Shown in pieces: positions 54,301-62,803 of a stretch of 64,000 bases of DNA (positions are counted from its first letter, which is position 1; each line of letters starts with the position of its first letter). The notes under the pieces were generated by a model, which saw only the letters and a program-made list of their open reading frames with translations, had not been told where the DNA came from and did no database searches. The position numbers and the translations under genes are program-made. The DNA is from Streptomyces globisporus (GTDB lineage: Bacteria; Actinomycetota; Actinomycetes; Streptomycetales; Streptomycetaceae), in contig BMTG01000001.1 in the NCBI GenBank assembly GCA_014649555.1, forward strand, positions 186,001 to 250,000, read 5' to 3'.

Positions 54301-55284
54301 GACCGGATGCTGGCCGAGGCCACCGCCGAGTCCGAGCGGCTGCGCGCGGAAGCGGCCGAGCGGCTCGGCTCCGCGCAGGAGCACGCGGCCCGCGCCCACG
54401 AGGAGGCCGAACGGCTGCGCGACGAGGCGGAGTCGGCGGCGGAGGAGCTGCGCTCGTCGGCCCGCGAGGAGGCGGACCGGGTGCTGGACGAGGCGCGCGA
54501 GGCGGCGGCCAAACGCCGGGCGGACGCGGCCGAGCAGGCGGACCAGCTCATCAACAAGGCGCGGGAAGAGGCGCTGCGTACGGCCACCGAGGCCGAGACG
54601 CAGTCCGACACGATGGTCGGCGCGGCCCGCAAGGAGGCCCAGCGGATCACCTCGGAGGCGACCGTCGAGGGCAACACCCTGGTGGAACGCGCCCGTGCCG
54701 ACGCCGACGAACTGCTGGTCGGCGCCCGGCGCGACGCGACGCAGATCCGGGAGCGGGCCGAGGAGCTGCGGGCCCGGCTGGAGAGCGAGATCGAGGAGCT
54801 GCACGAGCGGGCCCGCCGGGAGACGTCCGAGCAGATGAAGACCGCCGGGGAGCGTGTCGACAACCTGATGAAGGCGGCGACCGAGCAGCGCGACGAGGCC
54901 GAGGCGAAGGCCAAGGAGCTGATGGCGGAGGCCAATTCGGAGGCGAGCAAGGTCCGTATCGCCGCGGTGAAACGGGCCGAGTCGCTGCTGAAGGAGGCCG
55001 AGACCAAGAAGGCCGAGCTGATCCGCGAGGCGGAGAAGCTGCGGGCCGACGCGAAGGCCGAGGCCGAGGCGACGGTCGACGAGGGCAGGCGCGAGCTGGA
55101 CGTCCTGGTGCGCAGACGCGAGGACATCAATGCGGAGATCTCCCGTGTCCAGGACGTGCTGGAAGCGTTGGAAGGTTTCGAGACTCCGAGCGGGGGCGGG
55201 AAACCGGCCGGCGGTTCCGCGGGAGGCGCCAAGGCTCCGGCGGCGGCGGGCACACGGTCGGGGGGCAAGTCGTCCGAGCGGTGA
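51391..55284 (+). CDS. scy: Scy, polarity scaffold coiled-coil protein
   Basis: A 1297-aa giant coiled-coil protein (~1326 aa in S. coelicolor) that organises the hyphal tip with DivIVA and FilP. Almost the whole length is heptad-like, with recurrent Glu-Ala-Glu-Xaa-Leu-Arg blocks and no globular domain; a short N-terminal segment (ESHRAEDDHLSRFEAEMDRL) resembles the DivIVA-like head. Database labels such as cellulose-binding protein derive from affinity purification, not from a carbohydrate-binding domain. GTG 51391 follows GGAAGGA at long spacing, so the start is less certain. filP follows after 184 nt. The repetitive DNA favours long antisense open frames, none of them real. Confidence 0.93.
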   Translation: MRGYERQESHRAEDDHLSRFEAEMDRLKTDREKAVQHAEDLGYQVEVLRAKLHEARRNLATRPAYDSADIGYQAEQMLRNAQAQAEQMRSDAERELREARAQTQRILQEHAEHQARLQAELHTEAVQRRQRLDQELAERRQTVESHVNENVAWAEQLRARTESQARRLLEESRAEAEQALAAARDESARLAEETRRRTGSEAETARAEAEAILLRARKDAERLLGAASAQAQEATSHAEQLRSSTTAETDQARQQTAELNRTAEQRLAEAETRLRESRLEAEKVLAEAKEAAAKQLAAAESQNEQRTRTAKSEIARLVGEATKSTEALKEEAEQALADARAEAERLVAEATEKAGTAAAEDAAAQLAKAARSAEEVLTKASEDAQSTTKAAREEAERIRREAEAEADRLRGEAAEQADELKGAAKDDTKEYRAKTVELQEEARRLRGEAEQLRSEAVAEGERIRGEARREAVQQLEEGARTAEELLTKARSDADELRAKANGESERIRAEAVERAATLRKQAEETLERTRAEADALRTEAEEQAAAVTAAAEAAAAELREETERGVAARQAEAADELTRLHTEAESRLAAAEVALGEARTEAERIRRETNEESERLRAEAAERQRALTEQAEAEAERLRDEAAADAAQSRAEGENVAVRLRSEAAAEAERLKSEAQESADRVRAEAAAAAERVGAEAAEALAAAQEEATRRRREAEETLGAARSEAEQERERAREQSEELLASARKRVEEAEAEAHRLVEEADARATELVTAAEQTAQQVRDSVSGLHEQAEEEITGLRSAAEHAAERTRTEAQEEADRVRADAHAERERASEDAVRLRQEANEESGRLRQEAHEETEAAKALAERTVSEAITESERLRADASEYSQRMRTEGSDALASAEQDASRARAEARQDANRIRSEAAAQSDRLIGEATTESERIRTEAAQASEQLVVEATTEANRRRSESTEKADRMLAEATAESERLRAEAAERLGSAQEHAARAHEEAERLRDEAESAAEELRSSAREEADRVLDEAREAAAKRRADAAEQADQLINKAREEALRTATEAETQSDTMVGAARKEAQRITSEATVEGNTLVERARADADELLVGARRDATQIRERAEELRARLESEIEELHERARRETSEQMKTAGERVDNLMKAATEQRDEAEAKAKELMAEANSEASKVRIAAVKRAESLLKEAETKKAELIREAEKLRADAKAEAEATVDEGRRELDVLVRRREDINAEISRVQDVLEALEGFETPSGGGKPAGGSAGGAKAPAAAGTRSGGKSSER

Positions 55285-55422
55285 CCGGTTCGCGGTACAC
55301 CGTGCTTCGCCATGGACATTCAAGCCTTCGAGTGGCAAGCACTCCGGGGGTCAGCCACTCAAAAGGGGTGTCATTCTCCAGATCAAACCGGCATCTTCAC
55401 GCTGACACGCCGCAATGGCCCC

Positions 55423-55428
55423 TAGGAT
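55423..55428 (+). promoter_or_regulatory. -10 box of filP
   Basis: TAGGAT, 40 nt before the filP ATG. A GCTGAC at 55401-55406 could be a weak -35 at 16-nt spacing. The remaining scy-filP gap has no gene. Confidence 0.45.
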
Positions 55429-55468
55429 TCCCTCTATCACCTCACCGGTCTCATTCGACAGGAACCCC

Positions 55469-56407
55469 ATGAGTGACCCTTCCTCCCCCTTCGGCTTCGA
55501 GCACGTGCGCCGTGGCTACGACCGCGGTCAGGTGGACGACCGCATCGCCAAGCTCATCGCGGACCGTGACAGTGCCCTGGCCCGAATCACCTCTCTGGAA
55601 AAGCGCATCGAGGAGCTGCACCTCGAAACGCAGAACGCCCAGGCCCAGGTAAACGACGCCGAGCCGTCGTACGCCGGGCTCGGCGCCCGTGTCGAGAAGA
55701 TTCTCCGCCTCGCCGAGGAAGAGGCGAAGGACCTGCGCGAGGAGGCCCGCCGGGCCGCCGAGCAGCACCGCGAGCTCGCCGAGTCCGCCGCCCAGCAGGT
55801 GCGCAACGACGCCGAGTCGTTCGCCGCCGAGCGCAAGGCGAAGGCCGAGGACGAGGGCGTCCGCATCGTCGAGAAGGCCCAGGGCGAGGCGAACACGCTC
55901 CGCTCCGACGCCCAGAAGGACGCCCAGCAGAAGCGCGAGGAGGCCGACGCCCTCTTCGAGGAGACCCGCGCCAAGGCCGCCCAGGCCGCGGCCGACTTCG
56001 AGACCAACCTCGCCAAGCGCCGCGAGCAGTCGGAGCGCGACCTCGCCTCCCGTCAGGCCAAGGCCGAGAAGCGTCTCGCCGAGATCGAGCACCGCGCCGA
56101 GCAGCTCCGCCTGGAGGCCGAGAAGCTCCGCACGGACGCCGAGCGCCGGGCCCGCCAGACGGTGGAGACCGCCCAGCGTCAGGCCGAGGACATCGTCGCC
56201 GACGCCAACGCCAAGGCCGACCGGATCCGCAGCGAATCGGAGCGCGAGCTGGCGGCGCTCACGAACCGCCGCGACTCGATCAACGCGCAGCTGACCAACG
56301 TCCGCGAGATGCTGGCGACGCTGACCGGCGCCGCCGTGGCCGCCGCCGGCACCCCGGTGGAGGACGAGCCCGCGACCCGCGGTGTCCCGGCCCAGCAGAG
56401 CCGCTGA
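55469..56407 (+). CDS. filP: FilP, intermediate-filament-like protein
   Basis: A 312-aa coiled-coil protein that forms a cytoskeletal network behind growing tips and gives hyphae stiffness. The N-terminal FGFEHVRRGYDRGQVDDRI is the DivIVA-like head. From about residue 35 it is continuous heptad sequence, ending near NAQLTNVREMLATL, with a short Pro/Ala tail. Length matches S. coelicolor FilP (310). ATG 55469 follows AGGA. It is paired with scy as in other Streptomyces. Confidence 0.95.
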   Translation: MSDPSSPFGFEHVRRGYDRGQVDDRIAKLIADRDSALARITSLEKRIEELHLETQNAQAQVNDAEPSYAGLGARVEKILRLAEEEAKDLREEARRAAEQHRELAESAAQQVRNDAESFAAERKAKAEDEGVRIVEKAQGEANTLRSDAQKDAQQKREEADALFEETRAKAAQAAADFETNLAKRREQSERDLASRQAKAEKRLAEIEHRAEQLRLEAEKLRTDAERRARQTVETAQRQAEDIVADANAKADRIRSESERELAALTNRRDSINAQLTNVREMLATLTGAAVAAAGTPVEDEPATRGVPAQQSR

Positions 56408-56491
56408 CCCCCCAGCAGCGCCGTACCCCCGTGTGCGCCCGGTTCCGCCTTTGTGGTGGCGCCGGGCGCTCTGGCGTTCTAGCGTGTGCGC

Positions 56492-57487
56492 ATGATCGAG
56501 CTCGAGGGACTCACCAAACGGTTCGGAAGCAAGGTCGCCGTCGATCATCTGTCGTTTCAGGTCAGGCCGGGCATCGTGACGGGCTTTCTCGGCCCCAACG
56601 GCGCGGGCAAGTCGACGACCATGCGGATGATGCTCGATCTCGACAACCCCACCAGCGGTACGGTGCGCATCGACGGCAAGCACTACCGCGACCTCCAGGA
56701 ACCGCTGAAGTACATCGGGGCGCTCCTCGACGCGAAGGCGATGCACGGCGGCCGCAGCGCGTACAACAACCTGCTGTGCCTGGCGCAGAGCAACCGCATC
56801 CCGAGCAGCCGGGTCGACGAGGTGCTCGACATGGTCGGTCTGAGCGCGGTCGCGAAGAAGAAGTCCAAGGGGTTCTCCCTCGGCATGGGCCAGCGGCTCG
56901 GTATCGCCTCCGCGTTGCTGGGCGATCCCGAGATCCTGATGTTCGACGAGCCGGTCAACGGACTGGACCCGGAGGGCATCCACTGGATCCGCAATCTGAT
57001 GAAGGCACTCGCCTCGGAGGGCCGGACGATCTTCGTCTCCTCGCACCTGATGAGCGAAATGGCGCTGACCGCCGACCATTTGATCGTGATCGGGCAGGGC
57101 AAGCTGCTCGCCGACACCTCGATGGCGGACTTCATCCAGGAGAACTCCCGCAGCTACACCCGGCTGCGCTCACCGCAGTTCGAACGGCTGCGGGACGTGC
57201 TGCACCAGGAGGGCTTCACCGCCGTCGAGACGTCCGGCGGCGTCCTGGAGATCGACGGCGCCACGACCGAGGAGCTGGGCGAGCTGGCGGCCCGGCACCA
57301 GGTGGTGCTGCACGAGCTGAGCTCCCAACGGGCCTCGCTGGAGGAGGCGTTCATGCAGATGACCGCCGGCTCGGTGGAATACCACGCCCATTCGGACCGG
57401 GATCCGGCCGCCGAACCCCCTGCGGTGGGGGCCGGCTGGGGCGAGACCTGGAACAAGCCGGGCAGCAACGACACCGAGGGGAAGTGA
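56492..57487 (+). CDS. ABC transporter ATP-binding protein (pair 1)
   Basis: A 331-aa ATPase with Walker A GPNGAGKST, signature LGMGQ (KGFSLGMGQRLGIA), Walker B ILMFDEP, D-loop and the switch His in VSSHLMSE. The C-terminal ~100 residues form a variable domain. TAGCGT at 56480-56485, 6 nt before the ATG, predicts a leaderless message. The stop overlaps the permease start. It is closely similar to the 58426 ATPase, so the pair arose by duplication. Substrate unknown; the ABC-2 type suggests export of a peptide or lipid. Confidence 0.92.
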   Translation: MIELEGLTKRFGSKVAVDHLSFQVRPGIVTGFLGPNGAGKSTTMRMMLDLDNPTSGTVRIDGKHYRDLQEPLKYIGALLDAKAMHGGRSAYNNLLCLAQSNRIPSSRVDEVLDMVGLSAVAKKKSKGFSLGMGQRLGIASALLGDPEILMFDEPVNGLDPEGIHWIRNLMKALASEGRTIFVSSHLMSEMALTADHLIVIGQGKLLADTSMADFIQENSRSYTRLRSPQFERLRDVLHQEGFTAVETSGGVLEIDGATTEELGELAARHQVVLHELSSQRASLEEAFMQMTAGSVEYHAHSDRDPAAEPPAVGAGWGETWNKPGSNDTEGK

Positions 57488-58272
57488 CGACGATGGCATC
57501 GGTACCCGCGGTTCTCACCTCGGAATGGACCAAGATCCGGTCGGTCTCCTCGACCACCTGGACCCTGATCTCCGCGTTCGTGGTCACGGTCGTGATGGGC
57601 GCGGCGCTGAGCGCCCTGCTGAACGCCACGTTCGACGACCTCTCCGAGGCCGAGCAGGCCACGTTCGACCCGACCTTCGTCAGCTTCTCCGGGACGGTGC
57701 TCGGCCAGCTCGCGATGGTGGTGTTCGGGGTGCTCGTGGTCGGTACGGAGTACAGCTCCGGCATGATCCGCACCTCGCTGGCGGCAGTGCCCCAGCGCGC
57801 GACGTTCCTCTTCAGCAAGATCACGGTGGCCGGTGTGCTGGCCCTCGTCGTGGGGCTGCTCACCAGCTTCGTCTCGTTCTTCCTGAGCCAGGCCATGCTC
57901 GGCGACCGGGGCACGGACATCGGCGCGGACAACGTGCTGCGCGCGGTCGTCGGCGGCGGGCTCTACATGGGTCTCATCGCGATCTTCTCCATGGGCGTGG
58001 CGGCGATGCTGCGCAGTTCGATGCTGTCGCTCGGCATCCTGATGCCGTTCTTCTTCCTGGTCTCGCAGATCCTCGCGGCGGTGCCGGGGGCCAAGGACGT
58101 CGCCCGGTACTTCCCCGACCAGGCCGGTTCGAAGATCATGCAGGTCGTCCCGGACGCGATGAACACCGATCCCGCCCCGTACGGCCCCTGGGGCGGGCTC
58201 GGGATCATGGTGCTCTGGGTGCTGGCGGCGGTGCTCGGCGGCTTCCTGGTCCTGAAGAACCGGGACGCGTAG
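57484..58272 (+). CDS. ABC-2 type permease (pair 1)
   Basis: A 262-aa membrane protein with six predicted helices. It starts with the conserved LTSEWTKIRSVSSTTWTL, then ALSALL and, after the first loop, EYSSGMIRTSL, a coupling segment of this subgroup. The GTG at 57484 overlaps the ATPase stop (GTGA) behind GAGGGG; ATG 57493 is an alternative. It is the partner of the 56492 ATPase. Confidence 0.9.
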   Translation: MTTMASVPAVLTSEWTKIRSVSSTTWTLISAFVVTVVMGAALSALLNATFDDLSEAEQATFDPTFVSFSGTVLGQLAMVVFGVLVVGTEYSSGMIRTSLAAVPQRATFLFSKITVAGVLALVVGLLTSFVSFFLSQAMLGDRGTDIGADNVLRAVVGGGLYMGLIAIFSMGVAAMLRSSMLSLGILMPFFFLVSQILAAVPGAKDVARYFPDQAGSKIMQVVPDAMNTDPAPYGPWGGLGIMVLWVLAAVLGGFLVLKNRDA

Positions 58273-58425
58273 CCCCGGAGGAGCGGGCCGCGTGACGGCC
58301 CGCTCGCACCCTGTGCGCAACTTGGCCGGAACCGACAGCGCCTGGTTATCCTCCTAAGTCTTACGGGGGTGTGCGGCCAGGTGGCCCGAGCCCCGAACGA
58401 CAGAGTGAGTCGATGGGGCTGGAGC

Positions 58426-59589
58426 ATGATCGAGGCAGTCGGCCTGACCAAGCGCTACGGCGCGAAGACGGCCGTGGACGACCTTTCCTTCCAGGTGCGG
58501 CCGGGGGCCGTCACCGGATTCCTCGGTCCCAACGGGTCGGGCAAGTCCACGACCATGCGCATGATCCTCGGCCTGGACAGCCCCACCGCGGGTCATGTCA
58601 CCATCGGCGGCCACCCCTACCGCAGCCTGCCGAACGCACCGCGTCAGGTCGGCGCCCTGCTGGACGCCAAGGGCGTGCACGGCGGCCGCACCGCCCGCAA
58701 CCACCTGCTGTCCCTGGCCCAGCTGGCCGGGATCCCGGCGGCCCGGGTCGACGAGGTCCTCGGCGTCGTCGGCCTTCAGGACGTCGCCAAACGGCGTACC
58801 GGCGGTTTCTCGCTCGGGATGGGGCAGCGGCTCGGGATCGCGGCGGCGCTGCTCGGCGATCCGCAGGTGCTGCTGTTCGACGAGCCGGTCAACGGTCTCG
58901 ACCCGGAAGGCATCCACTGGGTCCGCAATCTGATGAAGATGCTGGCCGCCGAGGGGCGCACGGTCTTCGTCTCGTCCCACTTGATGAGTGAGATGGCCCT
59001 CACCGCCGACCATCTGATCGTCATCGGGCGCGGCCGGCTGCTCTCCGACATGAGCGTCACCGACTTCATCTCCGCCAATTCCGCGGACTTCGCCCGGGTC
59101 CGGGTGCCCGAGGACGGCCCCGAGGACCGGCAGAAACTGACGGCCACGCTCATCGAGGCGGGCGGCCGGGTCATGTCGGAGCCGGGCGGGGCCCTGCGGG
59201 TCACCGGGCTGCCGCTGCCGAGGATCAGCGACCTGGCCCACGGCTGCGACGTACGGCTCTGGGAACTGTCCCCGCACCAGGCCTCGCTGGAGGAGGCGTA
59301 CATGCGCCTCACGCAGGGCCTGGTGGACTACCGCTCGACGGACGACACCAAGGCGGGCCTCGCGGAACCGCCGCCTCTGGACGCGTACGGCTATCCCGTC
59401 GGCGGCCACACCGATGTGCCCGTCGCGCCGGTGGAGGTGCCGCAGGAGGGCTGGTACGCCCCGCCGCCGCCCGGTCCACGCCCGGCCCCCGCGCCGCCCG
59501 CCCCCTCCCCCGCCGCAGAGCCGTCCCCGGCCGCCGAGCCCTCTTCCGCCGCCCCGGCCGGAGAGCAGACCAGCAAGGACCTGAGATGA
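58426..59589 (+). CDS. ABC transporter ATP-binding protein (pair 2)
   Basis: A 387-aa ATPase very like the first one (GPNGSGKST, GFSLGMGQRLGIAA, LLFDEPVNGLDPEGIHW) but with a longer tail of about 80 residues rich in Pro and Ala (APPPPGPRPAPAPP). The tail may mediate contacts or simply be a linker. GGAG sits just before ATG 58426. The stop overlaps the next permease (ATGA). Confidence 0.92.
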   Translation: MIEAVGLTKRYGAKTAVDDLSFQVRPGAVTGFLGPNGSGKSTTMRMILGLDSPTAGHVTIGGHPYRSLPNAPRQVGALLDAKGVHGGRTARNHLLSLAQLAGIPAARVDEVLGVVGLQDVAKRRTGGFSLGMGQRLGIAAALLGDPQVLLFDEPVNGLDPEGIHWVRNLMKMLAAEGRTVFVSSHLMSEMALTADHLIVIGRGRLLSDMSVTDFISANSADFARVRVPEDGPEDRQKLTATLIEAGGRVMSEPGGALRVTGLPLPRISDLAHGCDVRLWELSPHQASLEEAYMRLTQGLVDYRSTDDTKAGLAEPPPLDAYGYPVGGHTDVPVAPVEVPQEGWYAPPPPGPRPAPAPPAPSPAAEPSPAAEPSSAAPAGEQTSKDLR

Positions 59590-60437
59590 CGTCCCCGGCC
59601 ACCCCGCAGGACCGCCGGCAGGCGCCGGAGGCGGGCCTGCTGAGCTTCTACGAGTCGCCGATCCCGATCCGGCCCGCCACCCTGGGCGATGCGATCGCCT
59701 CGGAGTGGACCAAGCTCCGTTCCGTGCGCGCCACGGTCTGGACGCTCGGCGTGATGGTCGCGCTGATGCTGACGCTCGGGGTGGGCACCGCGCTGCTGCT
59801 CGCGGCGAACGACACCAACCTGGCGGGCGAGCCCGCGCTGGCCCTCGGCCTCTTCGGGGTGCTGCTGGGCTCGCTCTGCGTGATCACGCTCGGGGTGCTG
59901 ACCATCGGCTCCGAGTACAGCACCGGCATGATCCGTACGACGCTGACGGCATGCCCGAGCCGGGCCCGGGTGCTCGCGGCGAAGGCGATCGTCTTCTTCT
60001 CGCTGGTCTTCGTCATCACGACGGTGACCGCCACGGTCGTAGCGGTGTTCCAGACCGTGATCCTGAGCGGTACGGTCGCCGCCTCGGGCGGCGCGTGGGC
60101 GCTCGCGACGGTCGGCGTCGGGCTCTACATCGCGGGACTCGGCCTGCTGTCGCTCGGGGTCGGCGCGATCGTGCGGCACACGGCGGGCGCGATCACCATC
60201 ATGATCGGCGTGGTGCTGCTGCCGCTGGTCCTCGCGCCCTTCATGTTCGCCGACGCCCTGCGGGGCGTTCAGCGCTTCCTGGTCGAGTACTCGATCCCCA
60301 ACCAGCTCAGCGCGCTCTACGGCACGACGATGACCAGTACCGGCCCGTCCGCCTGGGAACCGCTGCTGGTGATGCTGGGCCTGGTCGCCGTGGCGCTGGG
60401 CGGGGCGGTCGCGCTGCTGAACCGGCGCGACGTCTGA
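59586..60437 (+). CDS. ABC-2 type permease (pair 2)
   Basis: A 283-aa, six-helix permease. After a Pro/Ala-rich head it repeats the family start (IASEWTKLRSVRATVWTLG) and EYSTGMIRTTLTACP, paralogous to the first permease. Overlap with the ATPase stop indicates translational coupling. It converges with a small minus-strand gene only 4 nt away. Confidence 0.9.
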   Translation: MTSPATPQDRRQAPEAGLLSFYESPIPIRPATLGDAIASEWTKLRSVRATVWTLGVMVALMLTLGVGTALLLAANDTNLAGEPALALGLFGVLLGSLCVITLGVLTIGSEYSTGMIRTTLTACPSRARVLAAKAIVFFSLVFVITTVTATVVAVFQTVILSGTVAASGGAWALATVGVGLYIAGLGLLSLGVGAIVRHTAGAITIMIGVVLLPLVLAPFMFADALRGVQRFLVEYSIPNQLSALYGTTMTSTGPSAWEPLLVMLGLVAVALGGAVALLNRRDV

Positions 60438-60441
60438 GGCT

Positions 60442-60783
60442 TCAGTAGCGCGGCGCGTTCCGGGACCGCTGCACCTTCGTGGTGCGGCGGTCCTTCGCGT
60501 TCCAGCAGGCCTTGTGCCAGTGCCTGCGGTCGTCGATGCCGCCGTACTCCGGCCAGGTCACCAGGTGCGGGACCCCGGAGGGGATCTCCTGGTCGCAGCC
60601 GGGGCAGCGGTACCGCTTGCCCTGGGCGCTCGCGCCGCTGACCGGGCGCACCGACCACTCCTCGCCCTGCCAGCTCTCGGTGGCCCCTCCCCCGCCGTAC
60701 CTGCCGGGCGCCGTGCCGGGACGTTCGTCGGGACTCTCGCCGCCACGGGGGCGGTTGCGGCGCGGGGACACGGGACACCTCAC
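60442..60783 (-). CDS. Small zinc-finger-like protein
   Basis: A protein of about 113 aa. After an Arg/Pro/Gly-rich head, the C-terminal part has CPGCDQEIPSGVPHLV then RRHWHKACW, that is CxxC followed by His and HxxxC/HxxC-type residues, a plausible zinc ribbon. Arg and Lys dominate the tail (KDRRTTKVQRSR), so nucleic-acid binding is possible. The start is uncertain (GTG 60783 chosen; the frame is open beyond it). Function unknown. Confidence 0.7.
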   Translation of the reverse strand: MRCPVSPRRNRPRGGESPDERPGTAPGRYGGGGATESWQGEEWSVRPVSGASAQGKRYRCPGCDQEIPSGVPHLVTWPEYGGIDDRRHWHKACWNAKDRRTTKVQRSRNAPRY

Positions 60784-60983
60784 TGAAGCGGTCGGGCTGG
60801 GTGCGGCCAAGCCTAGGCGGTGTCGTACGGGGCAGCAGTCGATCAGCCCGCCGGTCCGGTCCGGCAGTGGGGTGAGTTAGCGGAAAATCGCAACAACTTC
60901 CCTCCGGACCGTGCCTTTGGCACGTGTCAGACGTTGTTGCCGGTGGGGGAGAAACGCGTCGGGCCGCAAGGAGGCAAGTAACG

Positions 60984-62024
60984 ATGCGCATCGGAACGTT
61001 CGTTCTGGCAGCCCAGTTCCCGGGACAGGGGCCGGGTGAGGCCCTGCACCGGGCCGTCCGGTCCACCGAGGCCGCGGAGGAGAGCGGGCTCGACTCGGTC
61101 TGGCTGGCCGAGCACCACTTCGTGCCGTACGGGGTCTGCCCGTCGGCGACGACGCTGGCCGCGCTGCTGCTGGGCCGCACCCGCAGAATCCGGGTCGGCA
61201 CGGCGGTCAGCGTGCTGCCCAACCACCACCCGGTGGCGCTCGCCGAGCAGGCCGCGCTGCTGCATCTGACCAGCGGCGGGCGCTTCTCGCTCGGCGTGGG
61301 CCGGGGCGGTCCGTGGGTGGACCTGGAGGTGTTCGGCGGCGGTCTCGACGCGTACGAGAACGGCTTCCCCGAAGCGCTGGACCTGGTGCTCGACTGGCTG
61401 CGGGAGCCGCGCGTCGCGGGGCGCGGCGAGCGGTTCGGCTTCCGCGAGGTGGCGGTGGTGCCGCGCGTGGACGAGATGCTGGAGGGACCGGGACCGGATG
61501 CCTCGGGGCCCGAGACGATCGTTGCGTGCACCTCCCCCAGGACCGTGCGGCTCGCGGCGGCGCGGGCGCTGCCGATGCTGCTGGGCATGCACTGCGGGGA
61601 CGAGGAGAAGGCGGAGATGGTCGCCCTGTGGCGTACGGCCGCGCGGGAGGCCGGGCATCCGCCCGAGGTGGTGGCGGGGGCCGCACATGTGTCCGCCGGG
61701 GTGGCCCAGATCGCGGACGGCGCCGGGGACGCCACGGAGCTGCTGGTGAAGACGATGCCGGGCTGGCTGCGCCAGGGGCTCGACGCCCATGTCACGATCG
61801 ACGGCAGGCATCGCGTGATGCGGGACCCGGTCGCGTACACGGAACTGCTGTGCGGGCTGCACCCGGTGGGCACGCCGCGGCTGGCCGCGGACCGGCTCGC
61901 GGCCACCGCCGAGCGGACCGGGATCACCCGGTTCGCCCTGCTGGTGGAGGGGTCGGGCGATCTCGCGGCGACCGAGGAGAACGTACGGCGGCTGGGCGCC
62001 GACGTGCTGCCGCTGCTCACCTGA
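60984..62024 (+). CDS. Luciferase-like (LLM) flavin-dependent monooxygenase
   Basis: A 346-aa bacterial-luciferase-family oxidoreductase with a TIM barrel: GTFVLAAQF, SVWLAEHHFVPYG, RRIRVGTAVSVLPNHHPV and FSLGVGRGGPW are typical. It probably uses FMNH2 or F420; no F420-specific signature is decisive. AAGGAGG lies 10 nt before the ATG. It stands alone, and the substrate is unknown. Confidence 0.88.
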   Translation: MRIGTFVLAAQFPGQGPGEALHRAVRSTEAAEESGLDSVWLAEHHFVPYGVCPSATTLAALLLGRTRRIRVGTAVSVLPNHHPVALAEQAALLHLTSGGRFSLGVGRGGPWVDLEVFGGGLDAYENGFPEALDLVLDWLREPRVAGRGERFGFREVAVVPRVDEMLEGPGPDASGPETIVACTSPRTVRLAAARALPMLLGMHCGDEEKAEMVALWRTAAREAGHPPEVVAGAAHVSAGVAQIADGAGDATELLVKTMPGWLRQGLDAHVTIDGRHRVMRDPVAYTELLCGLHPVGTPRLAADRLAATAERTGITRFALLVEGSGDLAATEENVRRLGADVLPLLT

Positions 62025-62138
62025 CCTGTGCCTGTGCATGGACGAGGACCTCGCGTGGGACATGTGGTGCGGTGGTACGGGAGCTGCCGCCCCGGAGCCA
62101 GTTGCACCTCCCGCGGCCCGGAACGGCAGCAGAAGCGT

Positions 62139-62531
62139 TCAGCAGTCCCGTAGTTCGGGCGACTGGTTGAGCAACTGGCCCCTCACCGAAGTGAACTTGG
62201 CCAGTCGGTCGTCGACCGAGGCGTCCAGCGGGAACACCGCGACGCGGTGGCAGTTCTGGAATGCGAGACGCACTCCGAAGTGCCGCTGCAGCGCGCCGCG
62301 TATCGCATCACTCGCGAGCGCGCGCAGCAGCTGACCACGAGCCTGCTCGTTCGGCGGCGGCGTCTGGTTGTCGGCGAACTCTCCGCCGTCGACCTTCAGC
62401 TGAGCCACCAACGAGCTGATCATCTCCCATGCGAAGGGCAGGGAGGTCCGGACGCAGTCGACGAAGTCGGCTTCGTCGACCTCGCCTCGCTCGGCCTGAT
62501 CCAACAGCGCCGGTGAGACGTCGAGCGACAT
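62139..62531 (-). CDS. Conserved hypothetical protein (SCO5389-like)
   Basis: A 130-aa soluble protein, apparently conserved in Streptomyces next to nucS. It opens MSLDVSPALLDQAERGEVDEADF, and DFVDCVRTSLPFAWEMISSL is the most distinctive segment. AGGAGA lies 5 nt before the ATG. It has no recognised motif. It is divergent from nucS across a 272-nt gap with no other gene. Confidence 0.75.
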   Translation of the reverse strand: MSLDVSPALLDQAERGEVDEADFVDCVRTSLPFAWEMISSLVAQLKVDGGEFADNQTPPPNEQARGQLLRALASDAIRGALQRHFGVRLAFQNCHRVAVFPLDASVDDRLAKFTSVRGQLLNQSPELRDC

Positions 62532-62789
62532 GGGTTCTCCTCTCGCGACCCCGGAGAGTGGCCGGGGCCTTACGGGCAGGGAAGGGGGGCGACGACGCAG
62601 CGTGCACGGGCGGCGACCTCCTGCTTCCACGGTAAGCGCGCAGTCGGGGCCGCACCAGGAGATTGGGAACACAACCGGCCAATAACGAAGGGGCGCAAAG
62701 AGGGGCAAGCCCGCGCCGCCTCCGCGCGGCGTGCACCGAGTGACAGGAGGCGACGGGTGGGGAAATCGCGTCGGGCCCCTGTCGTCGAG

Positions 62790-62795
62790 TAGCGT
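62790..62795 (+). promoter_or_regulatory. Possible -10 box of nucS
   Basis: TAGCGT, 8 nt before the ATG of nucS; the mRNA would have at most one or two nucleotides of leader. Confidence 0.45.
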
Positions 62796-62803
62796 TGCCG
62801 ACC

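Noticed and set aside
51391-55284. CRISPR-like or satellite repeat in the scy region
   Set aside because: The periodicity is protein heptads with varied DNA units, no fixed spacers and an intact reading frame.
53788-55338. 516-residue antisense frame opposite the 3' part of scy
   Set aside because: Leu/Gly-rich with no recognisable domain; another antisense shadow of the coiled-coil repeat.
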